Part shown: positions 42,285 through 61,697 of the stretch, one piece after another
Layout of the letters: every line of letters starts with the position of its first letter
How positions within the stretch are numbered: the first letter of the stretch is position 1
Origin: Euglena gracilis
Taxonomy: Eukaryota > Euglenida > Euglenophyceae > Euglenales
Direction of reading: 5' to 3'
Assembly: GCA_039621445.1 (NCBI GenBank)
Contig: CP154957.1
Coordinates: 33,316,942-33,380,941, forward strand
DNA length: 64,000 nucleotides
Translations under genes and position numbers: made by a program
The notes under the pieces: generated by a model
Databases searched by the model: none
Told to the model about the DNA's origin: nothing
Seen by the model: the letters and a program-made list of their open reading frames with translations, nothing else

Positions 42285-42815
42285 CGATGCCAAGCGCTGT
42301 CCCCAGGCAGGGAAGGCCGGCCGCCTCGCACCGTACACCGCCGCCTCGTACGCGGGGGGCGTGGCGAGGCAGGCGAGGGGGCCGGGGCCGTCCGGGTGCC
42401 GCTGCCGGATGGCCGTTTGGATGGCCGCCGTGAACCGCCGCTGGTTCGGCGCCTCCCGGACGCGGAGGCGGGCGCAGCCAGGGGTTTGTCGAGGGCCCGG
42501 GGGCCGGGATGGCACAGCGGTCTGGCACGGGCAAGGTTGCGGTAGGACTTGTTCTGGAGGAAAGACGCCCACGAACAGTCCGGGGCATCCAGCGGTGAAC
42601 GTTGAACGTTGAGCCTTCGTCCACGATTCTCCCCAACTTCGTGGTGTCATTTTGGGTGGGTCGGGCCCCACCGTGATGGGGAATGGGTGGTCCCCGGGCA
42701 CCTTGGAAAAATCTCTGGGCCTTGCGGACGACGCGGAGGCGGACCCTCTCACGCTGCAGCAGTGCGGGGTCCGCGTCGATGCCGTTCTCGTAGCACAAGA
42801 GGGAGGCGTGCAGGG
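42285..42815 (-). CDS. Two exons, family not recognised
   Basis: Exon 42702-42815 reads LHASLLCYENGIDADPALLQ and RERVRLRVVRKAQRFFQ, with a strong donor CCAAG/GTGCCC and acceptor ACCCAG. Exon 42285-42452 reads APNQRRFTAAIQTAIRQRHP and LACLATPPAYEAAVYG, with donor GCATCG/GTGAAA. They lie between the GHMP-kinase gene and the repeated-module gene, on the same strand, and may be the 3' part of the latter. Confidence 0.5.
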
Positions 42816-43359
42816 CTGGGTCGCATGAGGCGGGGGCCGGGCTGGTTGCCCAAGCCTGCACACCTGAACACGCCCACACCCAACCCACACCCACCCACCC
42901 GGCCAGCCAGCGTGGGACCCCCCGAAGAGACGCTCTGCAAAAGGTGGGGCCTTCTGGAGGCGATTTCCAAAAAAAATCCCAGCGCCTTGTGCCGAAACCC
43001 CAAATCTGGCCTCCCGCCTGAGATCCCCCTGCGGGGTGGGGGGTCCAGCCCCGGCCCATACCATTGCTTACCGATCCCAGGGGGTGGTGGGTCAATTTCC
43101 ACTTTCAAAAAATCACTTGTAAAAAAAAACATCCTCCCCGGGGGGTCGGGCACTCGTCCAAAGATTAAAGGGTTTTGGACAAAAGTCAAAAGGAATCGGG
43201 CGCCTTTGGCACCGGGTGGCCACTTTTGGCCATTTCTGGCCGAACCCCCCCCCCCCCCGGGCGGACGGTCTGGAGTTGAAAACCAGTCAGTCAGTCCCCC
43301 TTGGGGGGAGTGGCGTCAGGCACATCTTCAGCAATGGTATGTCCTGGACCCACTTACCC

Positions 43360-43690
43360 GCAGGGCGGTCCTTAAGCAAATAAAAAAAAAATCCGCTGTC
43401 CCAGCACACTCAATAAAAACATACAGGAAAATGGGCAAAGAAATTTGGCATTCTTCGGTGAGAACAGGTCCACATCAGGAAAAAAAACTGATTCTTGGCA
43501 TCCTTGGACCATCGCCCATCCACCCAAATCATCAAAAAAATGTGCTTTTTCGACTTTTATTTTTGAACCCCATTCAAGTCCCAGTTCGGCCCTTGGTCAG
43601 CCCTTGGCCAAAAAGGGGGGCGGTCCTTAAGAAAATTAAAAAAAAACTTTCCTGTCCCTCAAGGACCGCCCTGCTTACCCGTGCAGGGCG
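43360..43690. repeat. Dispersed repeat family C, copy 2
   Basis: Shares CACTCAATAAAAA, CTTGGACCATCGCCCA, TGTGCTTTTTCGACTTTT, CCCCATTCAAGTCCC and GGCCCTTGGTCAGCCCTTGG with 10240-10510. It is flanked by GGGCGGTCCTTAAG repeats (43365, 43618). Confidence 0.65.
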
Positions 43691-44089
43691 GTCCTGGGGT
43701 GCCTTGCTGAATACCACCCCTTGAGGCATTGGCTAGTCCACTGCCACGCAGGCGCATTTGGGGTGGCGTTGAGTTGGGGGTGCAGGGGTGGAAGGGCAAT
43801 TCTCTCAGCCCCCAACCCCGATAAACGTGCGGGTGAGTGGGCGGCAGGCATTTTTTTTAACTCGTAAGTGGCAGGCCATAGGGCCACAAGCAACGCCCCC
43901 CACCTTGTCAGCGGAAACACTTTCAGAGAGACGATTCACTGCCCGGCAAAACAGTCAGCCCAGGGCGGGGAAAATGTTGCTCAGCCATGGTTGGCTGTGA
44001 GGCGGTGCAGCGATGGGCACATCCTCCTGACCTCCTTTGGGGGACAAAGGCCAGGGCGTTACTTGAGGACCACCTGGGGGGTGCTCAGA

Positions 44090-44370
44090 GGCTGGAAATT
44101 TTGGGCTGGCTGGAAAAAGGCTGCAGGGGTCTCCGTGCTGGCTTAGGTCCGACTGGGCCCGACCCAGGGGCGGACCGGCGGCCAAAAAAATCGAAACTGC
44201 AAAGATGCCCCCAAAAACTACGAATTATGCACAGAATCGATTTTTTTTTTTTTTTTGAATATGCCATACCCAGCCCAAACCCATTTTGCCCATTTTGCCC
44301 ATTTTGCACCCCCGAAACTGCTCCTTGGGTGGTCCAGCCAGCCAGCCAGCAGCCTTTTTCCAGCCGGGAC
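44090..44370. repeat. Dispersed repeat family E, further copy
   Basis: Shares GGGCTGGCTGGAAAAAGGCT, ATCGAAACTGCAAAGATGCC, a GAATCGATTTTTT block and an inverted CCAGCCAGCCAGCAGCC end with the 32905-33310 copy. Confidence 0.6.
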
Positions 44371-44514
44371 CCCTTCATCGACGAGTTTATTTATTTTGCA
44401 GTTCTAACACATGCAGCCACGAAAAACACAGGGAGGATGGCACTGGCCGTTGCGAGGGGTGCATCAGCCAGAAAGCACCCAACACATGCAGTATGGAGGG
44501 GGGGGGCAGCGCCT

Positions 44515-49640
<5,126 letters not shown>

Positions 49641-49684
49641 AGGCAGAGGAGGGGGGGGGGTGGTCCCCCCCTCGCTTCCCTCCC

Positions 49685-50000
49685 CTGCCACTAAACCCCA
49701 CCCCCCCATTTATAAACCCTCCCCCGGGGAAGAAAAATGAAAACCGCCGGGGACGATTTTTTCGGTCACAAACCACCCAAAAGCTGATTTTTTGACAGTT
49801 TTTGAGACCGACCATCATCAAAAATGCCATTTTTGACCAAATTTGCCAAAAAGTGCCAATTTCGGGGGTTTTTGGGACATTTTGGGGTGTCAGATTTTCA
49901 CCAACAATTCCGGGACCCATAACCCCCCCCTTCGGCCGACCAACCAAACCGGATCTTATAAACCCCGGGGGGGGGCTTATAAGTGGGGGGGGTTTAAGCG
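49685..50000. repeat. Dispersed repeat family B, copy 2
   Basis: Same blocks in the same order and orientation as 25385-25790, with point changes (GAAAACCGCCGGGGACGATT, GAGACCGACCATCATCAAAA, CCAACAATTCCGGGACC, GGATCTTATAAACCCC). Confidence 0.8.
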
Positions 50001-50555
50001 AGGCAGCACACTGTCAAACAGGAATGCAGCGTTGCCCTTTCAGCTGCCCCCCCCCCCCACAGGAGAGTTGGGCTGCGGAGGGCAAACCGACTGGGCAATG
50101 TTGGGGGGATCGTTGTGGGCCGCCCCAGCCAGGCACCTGCGATGGCCTCGGACACTCCTACCGGGTGGATGGGCCCAAACTTTGGCGGTAACCCTTTCTT
50201 TACGGGAGAGGTTTCCAACTGGCATTCGCCAAAGGAACCAAAGTAATGTTTGGCAGTGTTGCTCTTCGAGAACTGCGGAAATTTCAGCCCCCATTTCCCA
50301 CAACGGTTTAGCCCCCTGGACAGGCCCAGCCCAGACCAGACCAAACCCTCCCCTGAACAAAAGAAATCCGTCACTGGGCCAGCATCCGTGTGCATACGAA
50401 TGCTCATGCGCAGGTGGGCGGGCGTTGTCGTGAAGGGCTGTACATTGGGTCTGGGCTGCGTGGTGGGCCCGTGGGTTGCCGGTCGCTTTGGAAGCACATA
50501 CCATCGGATATACGCCTCACAACGTATTTGGGCCCCGCCGTTGCCTGCCCTGCAC

Positions 50556-50650
50556 CCGCCGCAGCAGCGCCGCCCAGTCCGCCTGGATGGCCGGCCCCTG
50601 GGCGAGGCCCGACCGCCGCGCCGCCCCGACGGCGGCCCGGAGGCGGTGGA
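50556..50650 (-). CDS. Short helical exon, family not recognised
   Basis: Reads HIHRLRAAVGAARRSGLAQG and PAIQADWAALLRR, with donor CGGCGG/GTGCAG. No clear acceptor. It could be the last part of the helicase-like gene or the start of the next one. Confidence 0.35.
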
Positions 50651-50926
50651 TGTGGACCCACGCCGTGGGGGCAGGGCGACGATGGGGCACAACCGGGGGG
50701 GGGGGAACGGGGCACCGGCTCCATCAGCGGCAGCATTCGGGGTCGACCAGGAAAAAAAACGCAAACGATTGGCAACAGCAGATTTTTTTGTGGGAATGTT
50801 TTTGGGAGCTGCTGGTGAAGAATTTTTCGGGGGAATGGATGGGACTGTGCGGGGGGGGGGGGCTGTAGTGATGGCCATCTTAGAATGCTGCTTGCAATCG
50901 AGCCATCAACAAAACAACGCGTCCCC

Positions 50927-50930
<4 letters not shown>

Positions 50931-50983
<53 letters not shown>

Positions 50984-51045
50984 ACCCACCCACCCACCCA
51001 CCCACACACCCACCCACCCACCCACCCACACACACACAGCACACA
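50931..51045. repeat. CA / CCCA microsatellite
   Basis: CA run followed by CCCA units. Confidence 0.9.
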
Positions 51046-51202
51046 CAAGATGCCACCGCCATTTGGCCTCCGTGCAAAGCCTGCATTGCAGGTGTCATTT
51101 CCCTGTTTTTTTTTTGCAGACGAGGGTTCCAGCACATCCCTGTCCTCCCTTCTAATCCCATCCCTCGCCCTGGCCAGCGGGCAGCGGCGGCCCGAAGCGC
51201 AC

Positions 51203-51479
51203 CTCGCGGGCCGGACCGCCCTCCTCGTCCTGCAGCTCCGCCGCCAAGGCCCAGCCGTCCGTCGGGGCGGGGCCCGTGGTCTGCACCCGCAGCACCGCCG
51301 CGGCGAGCACCAGCGGCAGGACGGCGGCCGCCGCCGGGGGCAGCACCGTGACGCCCGCCGCCCGGGCAGGGGCCCCGGCCTGCAGGTCCAGCGCCACCGC
51401 CGTAAGGGCAGAGGAGGCGGTGGCGGCGGCGGTGGCGTCACGCGTGACGTGAGTGACGTCCGCCATCAGCCCCAGCACG
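51203..51479 (-). CDS. Ala/Val-rich exon, probably C-terminal part of the helicase-like gene
   Basis: A good acceptor (CTTCCTTCAG) is followed by about 90 open codons. These include LMADVTHVTRDATAAATASS, VTVLPPAAAAVLPLVLAA and TDGWALAAELQDEEGG, with donor GCGAG/GTGCGC. It has the alternating hydrophobic look of beta strands. Placement in the helicase gene is by position only. Confidence 0.45.
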
Positions 51480-52171
51480 CTGAAGGAAGGGGATTTCTTA
51501 AGATTCCCCCAGTTGGCTGGACGAAGTTGCTGGCTGGACAGTTGCAGGGGGTGCTGGCGGCTGGGCGGATTCACAAAGCCCGGTAATGAAACACAGCAAA
51601 CGAACAAAATCAAACCAACGACAAACGAACAAAAATACAACAAAGAAACACCCAATTTCCATGATTTCCCAGTGTGGCAAAAACAACCTGATGGGCTTTG
51701 AGAGTTTGTTGTCAAGATATGCACCCAATTCGCTTAAAATCAGCTTTGGTTCAGTGGGGCTGCCCGGCTGGTAGAAAAAGAACCACAAGAAAACCCAATA
51801 AAAAACCCCTCATTTTTGAATCAAATTGACACCTTCATGCGAAGCTTTAGGTGGAAAAAGTCATTCTTGGCATTTTCACTGAAAAAAACGCAGGAAGGGC
51901 GAATCCCCCTGGCACTTAACCCCAAAAGCGTTTCAAAAGAAACCCCCTGGCCGTAGCGATTCAATTCCACCGGGGTGCCGTTGGGCAGGCCTGGGCTCAC
52001 AGCCGCTGGCAGGGAGCCAGCTGCACGGGAGGGTGCCAGCAGGCTGCTTCGTTGGCAGATGCTCGCTGGCATCCTCGAAGGTGTTTGAGGTCGTCCAAGG
52101 ATGGTCTGTGAGCCTCCTCTCTCTGAGGGTGGGGGCTTACAAACGTTTACAGGTTACCCCGTGCAGGGAGC

Positions 52172-52367
52172 AAACTTCTTTTTAAGACCCCCGGGGGTCC
52201 CCTCGCACCCACCCAGCCCGATGCGGGACCCCCCCCCTGGGGGGATCCCCTCTCTGGCTGCCTTAATCAATTTCCCAAAACTTTTCGGCGCTTCGCGCTG
52301 AAACCCGTGGGGGGGGGTCCGGCCTGGACCCCCTGGGAGGTTATTCCGACTTAAAAAGAAGCCTGGT
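52172..52367. mobile_element. 196-bp inverted-repeat element
   Basis: Left end AAACTTCTTTTTAAGACC, right end GACTTAAAAAGAAGCCTGGT. Flanked by AGGGAGC at 52165-52171 and 52368-52374. The core has GGCGCTTCGCGCTGAAA. Same general design as the other inserted elements. Confidence 0.65.
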
Positions 52368-52383
52368 AGGGAGCCTCCCCCAG

Positions 52384-52475
52384 GCGTGTGTGTGCGCGCG
52401 CGCGTGCGTTGCGTGCGTGCATACATGCGTGCGTGTGCGTGTGCGTGTGCGTGTGTGTGCGTGTGTGTGTGTGTC
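52384..52475. repeat. GTGCGC / GT microsatellite
   Basis: Alternating GTGCGC, GCGTGC and GT units. Confidence 0.8.
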
Positions 52476-52499
52476 AATGGGGTGGGCGCTGTGGGCGAC

Positions 52500-54180
<1,681 letters not shown>

Positions 54181-54555
54181 GCGCGATGCTGCCAAGGCGA
54201 CCGCTGGCAACTATCAGCATCTTTCTGTTCACAGATGTGGGGTGGTGTGACCCATCCGCATCATCGGGGTGGGGGGGGGGGGTCGGCAGGTCCAGGAACC
54301 AACAAAATAAAAATGCAACCCAGCTTGGTTGGAATTGTTCATCCAAGTTGTTGGCGCTTTGCACCGAAAATTTTCGGCTCAGCTCAGCTGCACTGGGCTG
54401 GCCCAAACCGTATTTTGAACTGCATTTCAGCGACCCGGGAGGGAGGGGGTTCCACGGCCCGGCTGGGAGCTGATGCTGGACCAAACGTTGCTGGCTGGAC
54501 CCCCGCCCAAAACTCTTGTTGGGCTTGTGCAATCTTTCGCTTCGCCAGCCTCGGC

Positions 54556-54766
54556 CAGGGGTTTTGAGACCGGGGGGGTCCCCCACCCACCCGGGGGGTA
54601 CCACCTCCCTCAGGGGTTAATGGGATTTTGGGAGGTTATTTTTTTCGGCAATTCGCGCAAAAAAAGGACAAACATGACAAAACCCAACCTCCAGCGAGGG
54701 CCCCACAAAGCCCTTGGGGTCTGGTGGACCCCCCCACCCTGGGGACCAAACTTAAAAAGATCCTTG
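54556..54766 (-). mobile_element. 211-bp introner-like element
   Basis: Left end CAGGGGTTTTGAGACC, right end GACCAAACTTAAAAAGATCC then TTG. Flanks are GCCTCGGC (54548-54555) and GCCTCAGC (54767-54774). On the minus strand both borders read GAG/GC, so GC-AG excision leaves the helix AQQAQAEAEAGEAKD open. Confidence 0.65.
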
Positions 54767-54774
54767 GCCTCAGC

Positions 54775-55640
54775 CTGGGCTTGTTGCGCCAACTCAGGGG
54801 GAGGGTCATCTCGGACCCAATGAATTCCCCGCCCCCGTCCCACAGAGTACAGAGCGTTTCAAGCACGACAGGGGGGGGGCAGGCGTGCCCCACGTTGGGC
54901 GGCCGCCGTCCCCATCGTCGGGCCCCCCACTGCCGGGGACCCCCGGCGCTGGCGGCCCGAGCCTGACGGCCCAGAACGCTGGGGGGGCGGTCCTTCGCGA
55001 GGGGAGGGCCTGCGGGAAATGTGGGGCGACAGAAGTGCCGTCGAAGGTGCAACCCGCGGACAAACGCTTTGCAGAGAAATGCCGCGGAGCAATGAGGGGC
55101 CCGGCACCGCAGCGGCGCCGATGCGTGTCGTACCGTTCCTGACGCAACGGCCGGGGAGCCAACAGGGGCACGGCGCGCGTTGACTCGCCGGCTGGAGTTT
55201 TTGCTGGATTTTGGCTGGAGTTTGGCTGGAGTTTGGCTGGAGTTTGGCTGGAGTTTGGCTGGAGTTTGGCTGGAGTTTGGCTGGAGTTTGGCTGGAGTTT
55301 GGCTGGAGTTTGGCTTTGCTGGGGTGCCGGCTGGTGGCGACTGCCGCTGGAACGTTGCTGACGTTGGTAAGGCTTGGCGGGGCGAACCAAGACCGCCCCA
55401 CTCCAACGATTTCAATGCGTTGCGGTCTGCGGTGGCAATACCTTACGTACCTGCCTTACGCACCTCTGGAGGGGTCACTCTGCACTTTCTTTAAACCCAT
55501 CAATCATTCTCGACCTCCCACACCAGGGGGTCGTTTCACTCTGCCGACTCAGGCCAAAAAAAGGCCATCCCCCGCATCCCACCTCAGGGGTGGCACTTTG
55601 GTGATGTCAGCCGCCTGCAAGTGTGTAATGTGAACTCTGT
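54775..55640 (-). CDS. Weak candidate exons upstream of the helicase-like gene
   Basis: Three pieces: 55586-55617 after TTGCAG (ADITKVPPL), about 55015-55130 (LIAPRHFSAKRLSAGCTFDG), and 54775-54850 (VRDDPPPELAQQAQAEA). The last is continued after element 54556-54766 by EAGEAKD. None has a recognisable domain. They could be exons of the helicase gene or chance open frames. Confidence 0.25.
55193..55318. repeat. 11-bp tandem repeat GGCTGGAGTTT
   Basis: About ten near-perfect 11-bp units. Since 11 is not a multiple of 3, all three frames of the minus strand give the same 11-residue peptide (PNSSQTPAKLQ). Confidence 0.85.
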
Positions 55641-58640
55641 GTTCGGGGCCAGCGACAGGACAGGTGCGGCACAAGCGCAGCGAGGGTGGCCAACGCGGTG
55701 CACCGTTCACTGGACCTCGGATGTGGTTGTGCGTCAGAGCGAAAAAAAAATACAACTGTCGGTTTGGGGCAGGGCAAGGGCGGGGAAGTGACCCGGAATG
55801 GGCAGCGGCGGGCGCCGGAACACGAGGCGTGGCTGCGGGGGGGTAAGGGGGTCGGCGGAGGGCACGCAGACCGGGCAAGAGGGCCCCGGCAGGGCGGCAA
55901 GGAAAGTCCTGGGGGTGCAGATCCCCCCACCCACCGTCACGTCAAGTATTGCCGGTGAGTTGACCCCCGTCCCCCCCTAGGTCACCACCCCCAGGGTTTG
56001 TTTGATACAAAGCCAGGAGTGGCAGGGGCGGGGGGGGGGGGGGGTGGACCCCTCCTCCTCCAATCCAGGTCCCCTCCCTCCTGGCTGATCGGGGTGGTCG
56101 ATTGACCGATGAGGCACCAGGCCGAGATTTTTGTTCCCCCAATCGGCCAAAAAAGAAAATTTAGGAAAATTATTAAAAAAACAAAGATATGTCAAAAAAA
56201 TTTTCCTGAGGCAACGGAGAGAAATTTGACCTTTGGGGAGGGGGCCAGAACCCCCCAGGTCGCAAACCTCTGGGTTAAATGTTTCTTCGGTGCCTGTGGC
56301 ACGGACAGATCTCTCCTGTGATGGGTTCTCCCCAGGTCAAGGGTCCACAACCTAAACACCAGAATGTGCAAAAAGACCCATTTTCGACCTGGTGTGAAAA
56401 TTCTCAAATGGTGCCGAAAAAAATGATATGCCAACTCAGGGTCAACTTTGCCAAAAATGACAACAAATTCTGGGATCCCTTCTCCCATAATGTGAACCAA
56501 GCCAAATTTGTCGAAGAAGAATACATTCTGGACAAAAATTTCGCATAAAACCAATAGGGACTACGATGGGAAATATTTTCGACTTTGAAGAAATAAAACA
56601 TAGAAAAAGTCATGATGAGCAAGAATGAGAGCCCAAAAGTGAGCATAACATGAGGCTGGTGCGACATGGGGTGGGGACAATGGTAAAACCTGTCCCTGTT
56701 CCCTGTCCTATCCAACCCCTCCATGAGAACGGAACAGTCCCAAAGGAGAAGACATCTCCATAATGCAAACTTCACCTGAACACACACTTCGCCTATGGCC
56801 AGGCTTGCTCGACAGCAGAATGGAGCGGAGGGGAGACGGCCCTCGGTCCGCTGACGGTCAGGTCAGAGGCCCATTGGACTCAGCTCCTGCAAGGCAGAAA
56901 ATACAAGGACGGCGCAGCACGTTTTGTCTCACACGTTCCAAGCTGCCTTAAAATCCCACAGCACCATTTGCTGAGCCCGTTTTTTTTGGCCAAAAAATTA
57001 GATATATTATTCAAACTGCCACACAATAGGAATCTTTATGGTTTTCCATGGGATCAATATTTGGGGTGTTAAACCCTCCCCCCGAATAATCCCCCCAATA
57101 ATACCCCCCCAAAAATACGGGACTTCGGGCGAAAATATATATATATATATATACATAATATGTTAGGGGATATTATTTGACGTGGTTATAACATCCCAAA
57201 ATAACACCCAAAATGTTGCTCTCGCCGCTGGACGATCGGATGGTGGATGGGTGGAAAGTTTGGAAGGTTGTGCGGATGACAATGCGCCAGAGAGGGGTGG
57301 GGGGTCCGCCTGGGGTGGGAGCCCCAGGCTCCCTGGGGGGAGGGGATGCCTTGTGCCATGGGGCGCCTGCCCATAGCAGGCATCCCCCCCCATGCTGGGT
57401 TGGCTTTGGCCCATGGGGGTGGGTTGGTTTTGGACCCCAGTGCTGGCCGACCAAGCCAATTTTGAAAATGGTCATTTTCGGCCCCAGTGCCTTCGGTGCT
57501 AGGGGGTGTGCTACAGTACTACCCGCCCCAAACCCTGAGCCTCCCCCCCGGGGTCGAAAATGTCCCACCCCCCTGTCTGCCCATAGCACCCAGCTCCCCT
57601 CGGGGGGGGGGGGGGCGACCATCCTTGAAAAGAAGCCTGGGGGGGTCCACTTGTGTTAAGCGGTCAAATTTGGAATCGCCGCCAGTCTGCGGGCAATGCA
57701 TCCGTGGGGGCAAAGAGCCCAACAAGCTCGCATCTGGAAACCCAAAATTGTGAAGCCGATGAAACCCACCAACGCTGGCGGGGATGGTTATCATTGTATT
57801 ATATTGCATTATATTGGCCGAGGGGGGACAACCGTCCAGATTTGAACCCAGGACCTCGGCTCAGGGCGTAAACGCAGCCCGTAGCAAAAGCCACTGAAAG
57901 GTCAGCCGTGCCGTGCGTCTGCAACTGCACGGGCGACGGTGGGGTACAGTCAGCCAGCCAGCCAGCAACGGGGTCAGCCACAGCGTCCGCAAAAAAAAGG
58001 GGAAGGGGGAGCGCGGCGGGCATCCCCGGGCGTCAGGGGGGACTCTGGGCCGGGGCTGAACCAACCCGCCGCTCCGCAGCAACGTCGCACGTGTGAGAGA
58101 AAGGGGCCGCCAGAGGGAGACCCCAAACCAAGACAAATTGCGTCCGGAGTCGGCGGTGCCACGCAGAGGTCGCCACGCAGCCGGGGCTGTTTCAAAAGGG
58201 GCTTCAGCCCTGCTGCTTGCCCTCGGCAATGGAACGGGCCCAGCGACAGATTTGCCAGACGGGAGCACCAATTTACTGCGGAGGGAAAAACATCTAATAT
58301 GACAACGGACAGGAAATTTGCTGCAACTGTGAAGTTTGAAAACGAGTTTTTTCCCATTGGACAAATGCCCCCTAAACCAGTGCCGACCACTCAAAAATTT
58401 CTAAAAAATCGCGGTTGCGATGTGGGAACCAAAGAGCTGGGCACTGTGTTGCCAAACGAGTCCCAGATCTGGGAGAGAATTAGGCAATGTGGAAGCTCGC
58501 ATTGAGATCGCGTGATGACATCGTCTCCCTGGCTGGCACGCTGGTGCGTTCTGTGTGGCTTCAAACCCATTCTGTCCCCCCCCCCCGCCTGACCCCACCA
58601 TGCGGAGCCCCGGCCCAGGCGGTGGGCCGGGGCGGGGGAG
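55640..58640. other. No supported gene
   Basis: Intergenic or intronic sequence. It holds an AT-rich unique stretch (56110-56760), a small TA repeat (57138-57153), a family F copy (57290-57640) and a tRNA-like T-arm near 57860 that does not pair properly. Confidence 0.5.
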
Positions 58641-58642
58641 GG

Positions 58643-61058
58643 CTATGCCGCGAAGGCCGGCATCAGCGCGGGGACCGGCGTGGCGGGCAGCACGCGGATG
58701 CCGATCTCCGTGATGGCCTCGTTGCGGGTCAGCACGTGCTGTTTGACGGCGGCAGGCCGGGCCCCCTGCTGGGGGGGGGGGGCTTGGAGGATTCCTTCGA
58801 CATCATTTGACTCGGACCTCTGTCACTCTCCGGCAGAGAGGGGCCATCCCCTGGACTGCATTTGAGAAATGGGCTGAATCTTGAAAGTCCACCGCAAAAC
58901 GGAGCATGGCAATGGCGGGTGTGGGACACAAACAATGAGTTGGGGGGGCGACGTATTAGAATATGACTGATCCCCTTAAAAACAAACCTGCAGGACATTG
59001 TTTGGGCATCTGAAGTTGAGGTCAAAAGGGGGTATCTTGGGAGTTGGGGGTATGTTAATTGGGGAAATTTTTCAAACCCAATCACCCCAAAAATTTTACA
59101 CATTTCAATTTGCACATTTTGACACTTTAACACTACCTGCGCTTTGCTGTACCAATCATTTTATGTAAAAAAATTTTCTGAGGGAAATTGACAATTTGCT
59201 TGATTTCCCTCTTTATGCCGTTGCAGAAGGGTGGCACAGGGTATAAAATGAGGGAGGGGGGTGGTGCTGGAGCCCCCTCCCCCCCGAGAGGGGAAAAGCA
59301 CCCCCCCCAAAAAAAAACGCGAAACGCTGGAAAAACTTCTGACAGGCTTCAAAAAGTGCCTAAAATAGTGTTCTTCAGGTGATTTTTCATCAAATTGACA
59401 AAAGAATATCATAAAAACAAAAATTTTCTGACGCAAAGTGCTGGGGAAGAAGTTATTTTGCCCCAAGGTGAGACCCCACGCCCCCCTTGGCTCTTCGGAC
59501 TCTCCCCTCCCCTTCACCTACACAAAACCAACGCTCACTTAATTAAAACCTTGGGGGATTTGTTTGAGAAGCCCAAATTCCAGGAAAGGGAGGTTATTTT
59601 CATTGGGGGGTGTGGCATGTGGAGGAGGTTTAGCACAGCACTGTTTTGTAGACAAATGAAATATCTTTCTGCACCTCACTGGTTTGAAGCGCTGGAGAAT
59701 TGACTTTTTTCCCACTCCCTGAAGCACAAGAAAACCTTGGGGCTCACCCCAATGGACCCAACCCCAACGACAGATGGGCAAAATCCAGCATCTGTTAAAA
59801 GCGTTAAAGGCGGTAAAATCCAGCACCCGTTCAGAAGCGCTTGTGGCGGGGGTCAACGGTCATATGTGTTGGGGGAGGGGTGACTCCCTCCCCATGCGTC
59901 TCGGACTCGAATGACACGGGAGTGGCCCAGTGGCCCTGCCTGGCCCTGGTCCTCCACCAGGGCCACCTGCTCCACGGTGAGGTCGGGCTGCACAAACATG
60001 TCGAACTGCAGCGCGATGAATGGGCCCATCTGGTGGGGGAGCAAATGGGGGGTCAGTACGGGCTCGGGAGCGCCAGAGGCCAAATCGACCCGGGGGGGGG
60101 GGGGGGGGGCCGGACCTTGCGGGAGCGCAGGTTGGCGTAGCCCGTGACGGCGGGGCTACCGGCCACGGCGTCCGTCAGCATCCGGTCCAGGTCGACGTCC
60201 TCCAGGTTGGGGATGCCGTCCGTCAGGTCGTTGAACGCCTCCTGCGCGATCTGAAATCCACCAAAAATTACAATTAGAATAGGAGTTTGGAAGAAATAGC
60301 ATGGGATGAATGGGGTGGAATGAATTTCTTTGCAAAAAAAAACTGCCTAATTCAAACAAAAAATGCACAAAAGAAGAGTGCTACACAAGCACGATGAATG
60401 AATGGGCTTCGTAGCGTTTGGCGGGTCTGAACAGCAATTCAACAAATGCCAAAAGCTGGGGCAAAACATCAATGCCTTGTTGGCACAAAGCAGGAAAGGG
60501 TCCGGCCGCACACGTTGAAGGCGGCCTTCAGGATGAAGAGGGCGACGAAGATGCCGGCCACCGGGTCGGCGTATTTGCAGCCGAGGCGGCCGCCGATGAT
60601 GCCGACGAACACGATGCCCGAGGCAAAGCCGTCCATCCGGTGGTGCTTGGCGTTGGCCATCGTGGAGTCTGAGTTGGTGGCCTTGCCCACCGACATCATG
60701 ACCTGGGGTGATGGGGTGAGCCGATGCGTAAACACGAGGAAGGTGTGGGTAGGGGTGTGTTGACGTCTGTTGACGTGTGTTGATGTGTGTTGATGTGTGT
60801 TGGCGTGCGTTGATGTGCGTCCATCTGCACGTGCAGGGGAAAGGGCTATGGGTGTGGGTTTGGGTGTGGGTTGCTGAGGGACGTGGGGGCCAGAGAGAGA
60901 GAGAGCTCCAAATGCATGTGTGAGAGTGGCAATGGACAGAAAAGGGGGGACATGCAAAACGGGCGGCAGGGGCATACGCGGTAGAGGGCCTCCTTGATGA
61001 CGACGGACGCCACAGCACCCCAGAGGGCGAACATGGTGGGTCCCTCCAGGACGCTGTT
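58643..61058 (-). CDS. Cation diffusion facilitator (CDF/ZnT/MTP) family transporter, 5' part missing
   Basis: Five exons, all in phase 0 with GT-AG borders: 60978-61058 (PTMFALWGAVASVVIKEALY), 60514-60702 (SDSTMANAKHHRMDGFASGI, VFVGIIGGRLGCKYADPVAG), 60116-60250 (FNDLTDGIPNLEDVDLDRML, GSPAVTGYANLRSRK), 59967-60029 (FIALQFDMFVQPDLTVEQ), 58643-58765 (VKQHVLTRNEAITEIGIRVL, stop TAG). The AKHHRMDG helix carries the HxxxD metal-site pair of the CDF family (usually Zn or Mn export against protons). The last three exons form the cytoplasmic C-terminal ferredoxin-like domain. The first transmembrane helices, with their own metal site, were not found between 61.06 and 64 kb and must lie further upstream. 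The acceptor of the last exon could be three bases earlier. Confidence 0.9.
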
Positions 61059-61539
61059 CTGCCGGGATGAGACGGGGGCGACGCCAAACAGGAAAGCGGA
61101 AGGGGGGGAAATGCGGGGCTTCTGCAGGCGACGTTGGTGTGAACGGGCCATGGGAAAAAATGCATAAAACGAGGAGGTTGGAGTCCATACGCAGACACAA
61201 CAGCACATACACGAACCACCACAAACACTCTTCCAGATTGGTGTGAAATGCGTTCTCCCTCTTCTGAGTCAATGCTCGGGGATATGCGGGGAAGCATGTT
61301 GTCAGTCGGCGTGGTGTTCGTGTGTTGCGAGTCTGGGCTGTGGTTTCGCCCCAGGCTGACAGGTGGGGGGGCATCGTCAACGACCCAGCCAACCCTTGTC
61401 CTCGGTGTGGTGCAGACCGCTAAAAAAGAGCTCTACTTCACCCTCCCGGGGGGGGGGGGTGTTGGGAAATTGTTGGAAAACTGTTGAAATTTTGGAGAAG
61501 GGGTTGGAAATGAATTATATTCTCTCTCCGCGTGTGAAA

Positions 61540-61677
<138 letters not shown>

Positions 61678-61697
61678 GTGGCCAATTAGGACAAAAA

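Noticed and set aside
57820-57900. tRNA-like sequence on the minus strand (GGGTTCAAATC)
   Set aside because: The T stem does not pair (CTGGG against CTGGA) and I could not build acceptor, D or anticodon stems.
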